From assembly GCF_002154505.1 (NCBI RefSeq), contig NZ_MUBM01000017.1, positions 1 to 64,000 of the forward strand: a stretch of 64,000 nt of DNA, read 5' to 3'. A model generated the notes under the pieces. The model searched no databases and had not been told where the DNA came from. It saw only the letters and a list, made by a program, of their open reading frames with translations. The stretch comes from Streptomyces carpinensis (lineage in GTDB: Bacteria; Actinomycetota; Actinomycetes; Streptomycetales; Streptomycetaceae). Position 1 is the first letter of the stretch, and each line of letters begins with the position of its first letter. Below are positions 45,486 through 53,998 of the stretch, piece after piece. The translations under genes were made by a program, and so were the position numbers.

Positions 45486-46238
45486 TCAGGCGGTGGTCCG
45501 CCGGCGGCCGGCGAACGCGCCGTACGCCAGGCCCGCAGCGCCGACGACGACACCGACGACACCGAGGACGCGAGCCGCGGTGTCACTGCTGCTCATGTGG
45601 CTCATGGCGGTGGCCGTGGTCTCCTGGACGACGGGCTTGGAGTCGTCGGTGGCTTGCTGGGCCGCAGCTGCGGGGGCGTCGCTGTCGGCGGCGGCAGCCA
45701 ACTGGAGTACGGGCGCCGGGTTGTCGGGCTCGGCCTGTCCGTTCTGCGGCACCTCGATCCAGCGGACGACCTCCTTGTCGGAGTACGTCTGCAGTGCCTT
45801 GAAGACGAGCTGGTCGGCGTCCTCGGGCAGCTGGCCGACGGAGACCGGGAACTTCTGGAAGTAGCCCGGCTCGACGCCCTTGCCGTCGGCGGTCCAGGTG
45901 ACCTTGGTGACGGCCTCGGAGATCTCCTTGCCGTGCACCTGCAGCGGCTTGGCCAGCTTGGACTTGGTGATCTGGATCTTCCAGCCGTCCATCGGCTGCG
46001 GGGCGACCGAGGACAGCGGGTGGTCGGTGGGGAAGTTGACCTCCAGCTTGGTGGTGGAGGCGTTGTCGCGCTCGTTGGGGACCTTGAAGTCGACGACGGT
46101 GTAGCCGCCCTTGGCCGCGGTACCCTCCGGCTGCACGGAGACGTGCGCGAACGCGGGGACGGACACGGCGAGGACGGCCGCGCCCGCGAGGACGCCGACG
46201 GTGGCGAGCCGAGAGGTCTTGCGGCTGACGGCCTTCAT
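45486..46238 (-). CDS. YcnI-like DUF1775 secreted copper protein
   Basis: A 250-aa exported membrane-anchored protein. The signal peptide ends at FAHVSVQPEGT, leaving a mature N-terminal His, the copper ligand of the YcnI/DUF1775 family. The DUF1775 domain covers about residues 35-180; a Ala/Pro-rich linker and a C-terminal helix with GRRRTTA follow, as in other actinobacterial members. ATG 46238 is preferred because GGAG lies 11 bases upstream. No copper chaperone neighbours are present here. Confidence 0.88.
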   Translation of the reverse strand: MKAVSRKTSRLATVGVLAGAAVLAVSVPAFAHVSVQPEGTAAKGGYTVVDFKVPNERDNASTTKLEVNFPTDHPLSSVAPQPMDGWKIQITKSKLAKPLQVHGKEISEAVTKVTWTADGKGVEPGYFQKFPVSVGQLPEDADQLVFKALQTYSDKEVVRWIEVPQNGQAEPDNPAPVLQLAAAADSDAPAAAAQQATDDSKPVVQETTATAMSHMSSSDTAARVLGVVGVVVGAAGLAYGAFAGRRRTTA

Positions 46239-46463
46239 GGCAGAGGGCACTCCACATCGGGTCAGTTCCAGTGGTCACCGGTGCATACCCGAGCGTGGCA
46301 GTGGTGAAGAGCAACGCGCGAGCGCATGTGGGTGACCCTGTCCGGAGGTGGACACGCGCGCGTGCCGCACGAGGACGGTCGCTGCGTCAGGCAACGCTGG
46401 CCCCGTCGTGGCGGTAGCGTTGTCGGCCGGATGGGATCTCGTACCGAGGCATGGGGGCGATTC

Positions 46464-46910
46464 ATGAACCAGCAGTTGAACCTGGTCACATTGGGTGTCG
46501 AGAACTTGAAGGTCAGCCGCCAGTTCTACAGCCATGGCCTGGGCTGGACACCGCTGCTCGATCTGGATGAGATCGTCTTCTACCAGATCGGCAAGGGCCT
46601 GGTCCTGGCGCTCTTCCCTCTGGCTGACCTCGGTGCCGACACCGGACATCCGGCGACAGCGGGCACGCCCTTCACCCTCGCCCAGAACCTCGACTCACCC
46701 GCCGAAGTCGACGAGGCCGTGCAGCGGGCCCGTGCGGCAGGGGCGACTGTCCTCAAAGAACCGCAACGCGCGGCGTTCGGCGGCTACCACGGCTACTTCG
46801 CGGACCCCGATGGCCACCGCTGGGAGGTGTGCCACAACCCTGGCTGGTCGGTCGCGGACGACGGCACCGTGACACTGACGGCTGTCGAGGCGGCGGACGC
46901 GCAGGATTGA
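46464..46910 (+). CDS. VOC/glyoxalase-fold protein
   Basis: A 148-aa protein of the vicinal oxygen chelate superfamily. The first half reads NLVTLGVENLKVSRQFY and the second YFADPDGHRWEVCHNP, the usual metal-ligand positions of bleomycin-resistance/glyoxalase proteins. The start ATG 46464 follows a G-rich run; an in-frame ATG at 46431 would add 11 residues. It lies alone inside the tRNA-Sec to selB interval. The ligand is unknown. Confidence 0.85.
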   Translation: MNQQLNLVTLGVENLKVSRQFYSHGLGWTPLLDLDEIVFYQIGKGLVLALFPLADLGADTGHPATAGTPFTLAQNLDSPAEVDEAVQRARAAGATVLKEPQRAAFGGYHGYFADPDGHRWEVCHNPGWSVADDGTVTLTAVEAADAQD

Positions 46911-47310
46911 TGCCGTTTCGACCCTCTTGGCCGTCGAGCTGTGCGGCGCTGAACACCGCCGCGGGCCGATCCGCTGCTCCCGCCGCAGCCGCACGACCCT
47001 GCTTCCGCGGTTCAGCGAAGAAGGCCTCCAGACAATAGCTGTACGCAGAGTGATCGAGCCCTCCGTACAGGCCGACCGGCCGCCCTCCGCTCCGCAGGCC
47101 TGGGCGGTACGGTCACGGCCCTCCGGCAGCAACTTGCCGGAAGGCTCGGTCGTTCAGGGCGATCTGCACTCACCGCTGTTGGGCCAGGAGACTCGCCCGC
47201 CGCCCGCTCGGCCCGGACCGGACCGAGCCGCATTCACCGGCATTCAGAGCCATCGAGCGTCATCGAGACGACGCCATTTGTCCCAGTTCACTGCCTTGTC
47301 GCAGGCCACG
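46911..47310. other. Non-coding stretch before selB
   Basis: About 400 bases without a convincing gene on either strand. The open plus-strand frame crossing it is a compositional artefact. The distal copy of the tRNA-Sec 3' repeat lies just beyond, inside the last codons of selB. Confidence 0.45.
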
Positions 47311-49128
47311 TCAGAGAGTCGGGGCCGATTCCCGTCCGCCTTCGTCCCTCTCCCCCGTACGGCAGCGTCTGCGCTGGGCGTCGACGCGTTCCGTCAGTCC
47401 CCGGGCGTCGAGGAACTCCAGCAGCGGGACGGCGACCCTGCGGGTGGTGTCGAGCGCCTTGCGGGCCTCGCTGAGGGTGAAGGGCTGCGGCAGTCCGCGG
47501 AGCACCTCGGCGGCCCGGGCGTCCGACCCCGGGAGCAGGACGACGGCGTCGGTGATCCGCAGCAGCGCGCCCGCGCGGACGGCGGCGGCCACGGTCCGGC
47601 GGGTGAGCCCGAGTTCCGTGAGCCGGTCGGCCTCCGGCGCGCGGAACGGCGCCTTCTCCAGCTCCTGCCGTACCGCGTCGACGGCGGCCTGGACGGGCGG
47701 GGGCAGGCAGGGGCTGCTGCTGTCGGGGCGGTACAACCGGCCCTGACGGCACAGCAGTCGGCTGTCGCCCGGGGTGTCGGCCAGGGCGTCCACCAGGGCC
47801 CGGTCGGGAAGCCCCAGCAGCCGCCGGGCCGCCTCGGTCGGCAGGCCCGGTTCCATGGGGTGCTGCCGTGCGTGCCGCTCGACCTCGGCGGCCAGGCGCT
47901 CGCGCAGCCGGGCCCAGTGCGCCGGGTCGGCGAGCCAGTCGCCGGTGACCGGCTCGCCGGGCGCGGGCACACCCATCGCCAGCAGGTCCGTACGGCGGAC
48001 GAGCCGGCGGCGCCGCAGTTCCGCCGCGCCGTCGGGACGCCCCGTCATCTCCGCCAGCTGCGCCGCCCTGGCCCGGCCCGCGCCCCGCCGGGCCAGGCGC
48101 GGTGGGCGCACGTCCAGCACGACCACGGCGAAGGGCGGGCGTCCGCCGCCCGGTTCGCGCAGCACCGCCCGGTCCCCGACGCGCAGCGGCAGCGGCCGGC
48201 TCAGCGTCAGCCTGGCGGTGTCGTCGCCCAGGGGTCGGACGGTCACGGGCACCGCGGCGGTGCCGATGTGCAGGCCCACCGTCCGGGGCAGCCGGTCCAC
48301 GGTCTCGCCGGTGACGCGGACGTCGACCAGGCCGGTGAGCAGCCACCGGTCCGGGGCCAGCAGCACCTGACCGCGCCGCAGCTCACCGTCCCGGTCCCCG
48401 TGCACGTTGACCGCCACCCGCGCCACCCCGCTGACGACGGTCCGCTCCTGCTGGAGGCACTGCAGTCCGCGCACCCGCAGCACCGCCGAGCCGTCGCCGG
48501 TCGCCAGCCGGTCCCCGATGCGCAGGGTGCCGGCGCCCAGCGTGCCCGTCACGACGGTGCCGTGTCCGCGCACCGTGAAGGCCCGGTCCAGCCACAGCCG
48601 TACGTCGGCGTCGGCGGACGGTACGGGCAGCGTGCGGGCGAGCCGGGACAGCTCGGTGCGCAGGCCGTCCAGTCCGGCGCCGGTCACCGCGCTCACCGCG
48701 ACGGAGGGGACGGGACCCAGCGAGGTCTCGGCCAGCCGCCGCAGCGCGTCGGCGCGCACCGGTTCGGGGTCGGCGAGATCGCTGCGGGTCACGGCGAGCA
48801 CGGCGTGCCGTACGCCGAGGGCGTCCAGGATCGCCAGGTGCTCCTGCGACTGGGGCTGCCACCCCTGGTCGGCGGCGACCACGAACAGCACGGCGGGCAC
48901 GGGACCGACCCCGGCCAGCATGGTGGCCACGAACCTCTCATGCCCCGGCACGTCCACGAAGGCCAGGTGCTCGCCGTCCGCGTCCGGCCCCGTCCATACG
49001 AAGCCGAGGTCGAGGGTGAGTCCGCGGCGCTGTTCCTCCGCGTAGCGGTCGGGCTCCATCCCGGTCAGCGCCCGCACCAGGGCGGACTTGCCGTGGTCGA
49101 CGTGGCCCGCGGTGGCCAGAACCCGCAT
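47311..49128 (-). CDS. selB: Selenocysteine-specific elongation factor SelB
   Basis: A 605-aa translation factor that delivers Sec-tRNA to UGA at a SECIS hairpin. The GTPase motifs are AGHVDHGKS (residues 7-15), DVPGHE and VTRSD in place of NKxD. EF-Tu-like domains follow, then the C-terminal winged helices that bind SECIS RNA (about residues 350-590). ATG 49128 is preferred over GTG 49137 because GGTGG is about 7 bases upstream. The last 15 residues (TGERDEGGRESAPTL) fall on the duplicated tRNA-Sec sequence and may be a replaced C-terminus. It lies 9 bases after selA. Confidence 0.93.
   Translation of the reverse strand: MRVLATAGHVDHGKSALVRALTGMEPDRYAEEQRRGLTLDLGFVWTGPDADGEHLAFVDVPGHERFVATMLAGVGPVPAVLFVVAADQGWQPQSQEHLAILDALGVRHAVLAVTRSDLADPEPVRADALRRLAETSLGPVPSVAVSAVTGAGLDGLRTELSRLARTLPVPSADADVRLWLDRAFTVRGHGTVVTGTLGAGTLRIGDRLATGDGSAVLRVRGLQCLQQERTVVSGVARVAVNVHGDRDGELRRGQVLLAPDRWLLTGLVDVRVTGETVDRLPRTVGLHIGTAAVPVTVRPLGDDTARLTLSRPLPLRVGDRAVLREPGGGRPPFAVVVLDVRPPRLARRGAGRARAAQLAEMTGRPDGAAELRRRRLVRRTDLLAMGVPAPGEPVTGDWLADPAHWARLRERLAAEVERHARQHPMEPGLPTEAARRLLGLPDRALVDALADTPGDSRLLCRQGRLYRPDSSSPCLPPPVQAAVDAVRQELEKAPFRAPEADRLTELGLTRRTVAAAVRAGALLRITDAVVLLPGSDARAAEVLRGLPQPFTLSEARKALDTTRRVAVPLLEFLDARGLTERVDAQRRRCRTGERDEGGRESAPTL
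47326..47346 (+). repeat. Distal copy of the tRNA-Sec 3' direct repeat
   Basis: Matches 44398-44418 at 20 of 21 bases and lies inside the 3' end of selB. With the copy in the tRNA it brackets 44419-47325. Confidence 0.65.
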
Positions 49129-49137
49129 GGCGCCCAC

Positions 49138-50547
49138 CTACCTTTCCGCCCTCGGGGTGGCCGACCGTACGGCCTCGGCCAGCCGGTCGTCGTCCTCCTG
49201 TGCCACCGCCCGCAGGTCCAGCAGGCATCGCCCGGCCTCCAGGCGGCCCACCACGGGGACGGTGCCGGTGCGCAGCACGGCCGCGTACGGCTCCGGCAGC
49301 GACAGGGCGGCGCTGGGCAGGGTCACGCCCGGTGCGCCCCCGCCGCCGACCGTGGCGGTGCTGGCGACGGCCCGTACGTCGGCACCGGCGGCGCTCAGCG
49401 CGGCGGCGAGCCGTTCGGCGCGGCGCATGAGTTCCCGCGGGTCGGCGGTCAGGGACGCGGCGGTCGGGGTGCCGGGGCCCGTGAGGGTCGCCTCCAGCGC
49501 GGCCAGGGTGAGCTTGTCCACGCGCAGCGCACGGGCCAGGGGGTGCCGGGACACGGCGCGGACGATGTCCTCGTCGCCGAGGAGCAGTCCGCACTGGGGT
49601 CCGCCGAGCAGCTTGTCCCCGCTGGCGGTGACCAGCGACGCGCCGGCCCTCAGCTGCGTCTCGGCATCGGGCTCGTCGGGCAGCAGCGGGTGCGGGGCGA
49701 GCAGCCCGGAGCCGATGTCGACGACCACCGGCACGCCGAGTGCCGCCAGTTCGCGGGTCCCGGCGGCGCGGGTGAAGCCGGTGATGCGGAAGTTGGAGGG
49801 GTGGACCTTCAGGACGAAGGCGGTCTGAGGGCCGATGGCGTCGGCGTAGTCCTCGACGCCCGTGCGGTTGGTGGTCCCGACCTCGCGGAGCCGGGCACCG
49901 GTGGAGACCAGCAGGTCCGGCAGCCGGAAGCCGTCCCCGATCTCCACCATCTCCCCGCGGCTGATGACGATCTCCCGGCCGGTGGCGAGCGCGGTGGCGG
50001 CGAGGACGAGGGCGGCGGCGCCGTTGTTGACGACGTGTGCCGCGGCGGCGGACGGCACCCGGCCGCGCAGCGCGTCCAGGGCGGAGCGGCCCCGGCGGGC
50101 CCGGACACCGGTCCGCAGGTCCAGCTCGACGTCGGTGGGTCCGGCGGCGTCCAGCACCGCCTGCCGGGCCGCCGCCGACAGCGACGCCCGGCCGAGGTTG
50201 GTGTGCAGCAGCACGCCGGTGGCGTTGATCACCGGTCGCAGCCCGCAGGCCGCGCGCGGCAGCAGCGTCACCGCCCTGTCCGCCACCTCCTCGGGCGGGA
50301 GCCCGCCGTGGCGAGCCTGCCGCTGTGCCTGCCGGACGGCGGCTTTCACGGGTCCCGGCCCCAGCCGCGCCGCCGCCTCCAACAGGCGCGGGTCGCGCAG
50401 GACGGCATCGGTGCGCGGAATCCGCCGTCGCGGGTCGGTGTCGGTGCCCGCCCGCGTGGGCCCGGAACGGTGGCCGGGGCCGTCGCCTCCGGCCGGTCCC
50501 GCGCCGTGCCGATCCGTCTCGCTCTCCTCCGCGACCCGCTGGTCCAC
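49138..50547 (-). CDS. selA: L-seryl-tRNA(Sec) selenium transferase SelA
   Basis: A 469-aa PLP enzyme that converts Ser-tRNA(Sec) to Sec-tRNA(Sec) using selenophosphate. The PLP lysine lies in ASGDKLLGGPQ; the N-terminal NATGVLLHTNLGRA and VVDIGSGLL motifs are family-typical. GGAGGGG 5 bases before GTG 50547 supports this start over the longer frame to 50634. It is the first gene of a selA-selB unit with 9 bases between the genes. With selD and tRNA-Sec it completes the Sec pathway. Confidence 0.94.
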   Translation of the reverse strand: MDQRVAEESETDRHGAGPAGGDGPGHRSGPTRAGTDTDPRRRIPRTDAVLRDPRLLEAAARLGPGPVKAAVRQAQRQARHGGLPPEEVADRAVTLLPRAACGLRPVINATGVLLHTNLGRASLSAAARQAVLDAAGPTDVELDLRTGVRARRGRSALDALRGRVPSAAAAHVVNNGAAALVLAATALATGREIVISRGEMVEIGDGFRLPDLLVSTGARLREVGTTNRTGVEDYADAIGPQTAFVLKVHPSNFRITGFTRAAGTRELAALGVPVVVDIGSGLLAPHPLLPDEPDAETQLRAGASLVTASGDKLLGGPQCGLLLGDEDIVRAVSRHPLARALRVDKLTLAALEATLTGPGTPTAASLTADPRELMRRAERLAAALSAAGADVRAVASTATVGGGGAPGVTLPSAALSLPEPYAAVLRTGTVPVVGRLEAGRCLLDLRAVAQEDDDRLAEAVRSATPRAER

Positions 50548-50706
50548 GCGGCCCCTCCGTTCCTGGCCCGGCCTCACGGCTGTGCAGGCGCCACGCCCAT
50601 CGTCTCCCGGTCCCCGCGGCCGCCCGTACGACACGCCGGTACCCCGGCAGCGGCGGGCGATGCGTCCGCACGCTCGGGGCCGACCGCGTGCCGGCCGCCC
50701 CCGCTG

Positions 50707-51149
50707 TCACGGAGGCGGCCGGTTGCCGAAGGTGCTGTCGTCAGGGGTCGAGGGACCGGTCGTCCCTCGCGGGTCGTCGACGAAGTGGCTCTGCACGGCG
50801 CGCCAGCGGTCCCGGAAGCCCTGTTCCTCGTCCGCAGTCGGCAGCCGGGGTGTCTCCTCGTCGGGAGCCGTCGGCTGCGCCGGGGCCGTGTCCGTGCCCG
50901 TTGCCGGAGTGGTGCCGGTGTCCCTGTCCGTACCTGCGGTGGTGGACTGCTCCCCGGTGGGTCGCCGAGTCGCGCCTCGCCCGTGCTCTCGCCGGGACAG
51001 ACCGGGGCCGTGGAGGCAGCTCCCTCCGGCTGTCCGGTGCCCGGTGGGCGTGGTGTGCCGTGGGCCGCCGGGCCACCGGAGGTCTCCTGGGCGAGACCCT
51101 CGGGGGACGGACCGCCACCGAAGCGGCTCGGTTTCTCGTTGCTGCGCAC
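50707..51149 (-). pseudogene. Frameshifted small gene upstream of selA
   Basis: Translation from GTG 51149 (GGAGG about 11 bases upstream) reads VRSNEKPSRFGGGPSPEG... in one frame to about 50956. The protein-like sequence then continues in another frame through EQSTTAGTDRDTG, EEQGFRDRWRAVQSHFVDDP to a TGA at 50707. A single missing G in the run complementary to 50952-50955 joins them into 147 residues. The DRWRAVQSHFVDDP block resembles a motif of small Streptomyces proteins of unknown function. It is either a recent pseudogene or a sequencing error. Confidence 0.6.
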
Positions 51150-51206
51150 GGTGTTCCGTTCCTCCCTGCCGGGCGGGCGCCGCGCACCGGCCGCATCATG
51201 CGCATT

Positions 51207-51370
51207 CGTGACTCTTTCCCGGCGTTTCATTCCTTTGCCGCGCACCCGTTTGCCCGCCCTCCATGCCTTCGCGGCACACCTGTTTGCCCATCCTCCATGC
51301 CTTCGCGGCGCATTTGTCTGCCCGCTTTGTACGTCTCAGTCGCGCACCCGTGCTGCGCGCCTGAGTGCAC
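51207..51370 (+). repeat. 34-bp imperfect tandem repeat array
   Basis: Copies at 51241-51274 and 51275-51308 are nearly identical (both end CTCCATGCCTTCGCGG), a third at 51309-51342 is diverged, and partial copies flank them at about 51207-51240 and 51343-51370. The unit is not a multiple of three and no gene is open across it. It lies in the 570-base gap before the His/Gly-rich gene. Confidence 0.75.
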
Positions 51371-51719
51371 TGCCACCTGCGCATGCCGTTCTCCTGCGCC
51401 TTTTCCGGCCGGAGCCAAGGGTGTTGCCGAGGCGCCGCTCGAGATGCCGACCGACCGCGATGCGGTTAGCGTCTTTAGATGAGAGCCGCAACGGGGGCAC
51501 GCCCCGTCCGGCGTGGTCTCCACAGAGGGGGCCCGTTGCCACAACGCTCGCCCGTGGCATCCGACGCGGGCGGGAAGTGGCGTCGGAGACAGAGACGTGC
51601 TTCTCACATACAGCGGCGACACCTCAGACCGCGCCGCACATTCCCATCCACTCGGTGCGCGCGGCCATCATCCTCGTGCGGTTGACTCGCGCGAGACGAT
51701 GGAAGGAAAGGTATTTCCC

Positions 51720-52064
51720 ATGCGAGCACAGCGCGTTAGGCGTCTCTTCGCCGTGTCCGCGGCCGGCATCGTCCTGGCCGGTGGGGCTGCGATCGGCGCA
51801 GCGGGGACCGCTTCGGCTCACGACTCGACCTACGACAGCCACTCCAGCTACAGCAGGGGCTGCGGCGGTGGCGACGACTGGTGGGGCGGCGGCGGAGACC
51901 ACGGCGGCCGCGGCGGCCACCACGGGTACTACGGCGACCGCGGGGACTTCCGCGGCGGCGGAGACCACGGCGGCGACCATGGCGGCCGCGGTGACCACGG
52001 CGGCGACCACGGTGGCGACCACGGTGGACGCGGCGGCGACCACGGTGGGCGCGGCGGCTACTGA
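51720..52064 (+). CDS. Secreted His/Gly/Asp-rich repeat protein
   Basis: A 114-aa exported protein. The signal peptide (about residues 1-30) ends in GTASAHD. The mature chain is almost entirely Gly, His, Asp, Arg and Tyr, with tandem GGDHGGRG/GGDHGGDH units in its second half. Such His/Asp repeats bind metal ions, and a short mature chain with no hydrophobic core suggests a disordered wall or extracellular protein. GGAAAGG at 51705-51711 is 8 bases before ATG 51720. A strong terminator follows. No named family is recognised. Confidence 0.75.
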   Translation: MRAQRVRRLFAVSAAGIVLAGGAAIGAAGTASAHDSTYDSHSSYSRGCGGGDDWWGGGGDHGGRGGHHGYYGDRGDFRGGGDHGGDHGGRGDHGGDHGGDHGGRGGDHGGRGGY

Positions 52065-52115
52065 GGCCGCTGGTCCGGGAACTGAGTCTCCGACGCACCA
52101 CTGATCCAACAACAG

Positions 52116-52153
52116 CCGCGGTGTGCGATCCGGTACTGGACCGCACACCGCGG
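52116..52153. terminator. Hairpin terminator
   Basis: CCGCGGTGTGCG (52116-52127) pairs perfectly with CGCACACCGCGG (52142-52153) over 12 bp; the loop can extend the stem further. It lies between convergent genes ending at 52064 and 52176. Confidence 0.85.
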
Positions 52154-52175
52154 TGTGTCCGCACCCGCGCGGGAC

Positions 52176-52589
52176 TCAGCCGCTCGCGTTCTCGACGCGC
52201 AGCCGTACCTGGTCCTCCAGCCGCCGCAGGCTGTCGTCGAGGGCCTGAAGAGCCGCCCGCTCGCCCGGGTCGTGGCTGTCCTCGAAGAACGACAGGTGCA
52301 CGGTCACCTCGCTGGCGCCGCCGCCGATGCCGGCGACCTGGAGCCAGCCCGCGTAACTGCCCTGCTCGCGGGTCCCCCACTCGATGCGCATCTGCTCGCG
52401 CTCGGCACGCAGCAAGGCCGATGTGTCCTGGTCGGTCTGGTCCTCGTGCACCGTGACGGCGGGCGGTTCCTCGGCGTGCACGTGCAGGGCGTCCGGCAGC
52501 CAGGCGTCGAGCTGGCCGACGTTGGCGGCCTGGTCGAAGACCTGCTCCGGCTGAGCGGGCATCGTGCGTGAACGTTCGTACTCGGACAT
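52176..52589 (-). CDS. SRPBCC/START-like domain protein
   Basis: A 137-aa protein with the SRPBCC ligand-binding fold: an N-terminal strand ERSRTMPAQPEQVFDQAANVG, curved beta strands, and a long C-terminal helix (about residues 105-130). It probably binds a hydrophobic ligand. AGAGGA lies about 12 bases before ATG 52589. No catalytic residues are recognised. Confidence 0.8.
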   Translation of the reverse strand: MSEYERSRTMPAQPEQVFDQAANVGQLDAWLPDALHVHAEEPPAVTVHEDQTDQDTSALLRAEREQMRIEWGTREQGSYAGWLQVAGIGGGASEVTVHLSFFEDSHDPGERAALQALDDSLRRLEDQVRLRVENASG

Positions 52590-52676
52590 CGCGGCACCGT
52601 TCCTCTGCTGATCGGAGGCTGTACCTGGAACGCGTGCCCCTTCTGCCGCGGCCGAAAAGCTCCGGGAGCCGCCACG

Positions 52677-53864
52677 CTAGGGCGGTGCCGACCGCAGCGC
52701 GGACAGGACCGCCCAGACGACCGAGACGAACGGGACGGCGACGATGGCACCGATCACACCGGCGACGATGCTCCCGGCGATGACGGAGACGGCGACGACG
52801 AGCGGATGCAGGCGGACCGCCCAGCTCATCACCAGGGGATGCAGGACGTGCCCCTCGATCTCGCCGATGACGACGATGAGCACCAGCACGGCCAGCGCCG
52901 TGATCGGGCCGCGCCCGGCCAGGGCGACAATCGTGGCCACGCCGAGCGCGACCGGCGAGCCCACCAGCGGCACGAACGTCGCGAAGAACTCCAGCAGCAT
53001 CAGCGGCAGCGCGAGCGGCACCCGCAGCAGGAACAGGGCGACACCGACGAGTACGGCGTTGGAGGCGGCCACGAGGATGATGCCGCGGGTGTACCCGGCG
53101 AAGGCACGCCAGGCCGCGTGTCCGGCCCGGTCCCACCTCGGGCGGGCCCCGCCGGGCAGCAGCACGTCGCGCACCCAGCGCCAGAGGCGGTCGCCGGAGT
53201 GGATGAAGAAGACCGAGATGAACAGCGCGAGCGCCCCCGCGGTCACCAGCTCCACGATGCGGCCCAGGCCGCTGAGGGCGCTGTTGAGCAGGCTCGCCCG
53301 GTGCGCGGACAGATAGGCCAGGAGCTGGTCCTGCAGCGCGGAGAGCTTGCCGTGACTGATCCGGAAGGGCGGGCGCTGAAGCCACTGCTCGATCCGGTGG
53401 ATGCCGCCCCGCAGCTCGTTCGCCAGCTTCCCCCACTCCCCCGCCACCGCCTCGCCCACGAGGGCGAGCAGGCCGAACACGAACAGCATGCTGCCCACCA
53501 GGACGACGGCGACGCACAGCGGCCGCGGCAGCAGCCGGTTCAGCAGGTCGGCGAGGGGACGCAGGACCGCGGTGACGACGAGCGCGATGAAGAAGGCCAC
53601 CGCGATGAGGTGGAAGCGGCCCAGGACCGTGAAGACGCCGTAGACGACGACGCCGACGAGGATGAGCCGCCAGGCGTAGGCCGCGGCGACGCGCAGCCAG
53701 GGCACCGTCCGCTCGGCCAGGGGGTGCTCGGCGGCGGGGACCGTCGTAGCGGAGCGCGAACGCGGCGGCAGCTTCACGGAGTGCGCCGGCCGGCTGCCCA
53801 GCACCACCGGGCCCGACCGGCGCCCGCGGCGCCGCCCGGACGCCGGAGTGCCCGCATCCGCCAC
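52677..53864 (-). CDS. AI-2E family transporter
   Basis: A 395-aa membrane protein of the AI-2E/PerM family. A basic N-terminal tail (about 55 residues) precedes eight predicted helices. The family-typical second half contains FATFVPLVGSPVAL and EGHVLHPLVMSWAVRLHPLVV. Members are proton-linked exporters or Na+/H+ antiporters; substrate unknown. GGGAGG 4 bases before GTG 53864 supports the start. Confidence 0.9.
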   Translation of the reverse strand: MADAGTPASGRRRGRRSGPVVLGSRPAHSVKLPPRSRSATTVPAAEHPLAERTVPWLRVAAAYAWRLILVGVVVYGVFTVLGRFHLIAVAFFIALVVTAVLRPLADLLNRLLPRPLCVAVVLVGSMLFVFGLLALVGEAVAGEWGKLANELRGGIHRIEQWLQRPPFRISHGKLSALQDQLLAYLSAHRASLLNSALSGLGRIVELVTAGALALFISVFFIHSGDRLWRWVRDVLLPGGARPRWDRAGHAAWRAFAGYTRGIILVAASNAVLVGVALFLLRVPLALPLMLLEFFATFVPLVGSPVALGVATIVALAGRGPITALAVLVLIVVIGEIEGHVLHPLVMSWAVRLHPLVVAVSVIAGSIVAGVIGAIVAVPFVSVVWAVLSALRSAPP

Positions 53865-53998
53865 CGCGCCTCCCGTTGCCGACCGACGGTCACGTCCACA
53901 GCACGGTACGGGCCGCCCGGTCGGGTGTCCGGGCGCAACGCGCCAGGGCGCCGGTCATCGGGCGAACACGGATGCCCGTCCGGCGCAGGTGGCGCCGA

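Noticed and set aside
46927-52104. A 1725-aa plus-strand open frame
   Set aside because: It runs antisense through selB and selA and contains Arg/Gly/Ala-rich filler with no domain. It is a GC-driven shadow frame.
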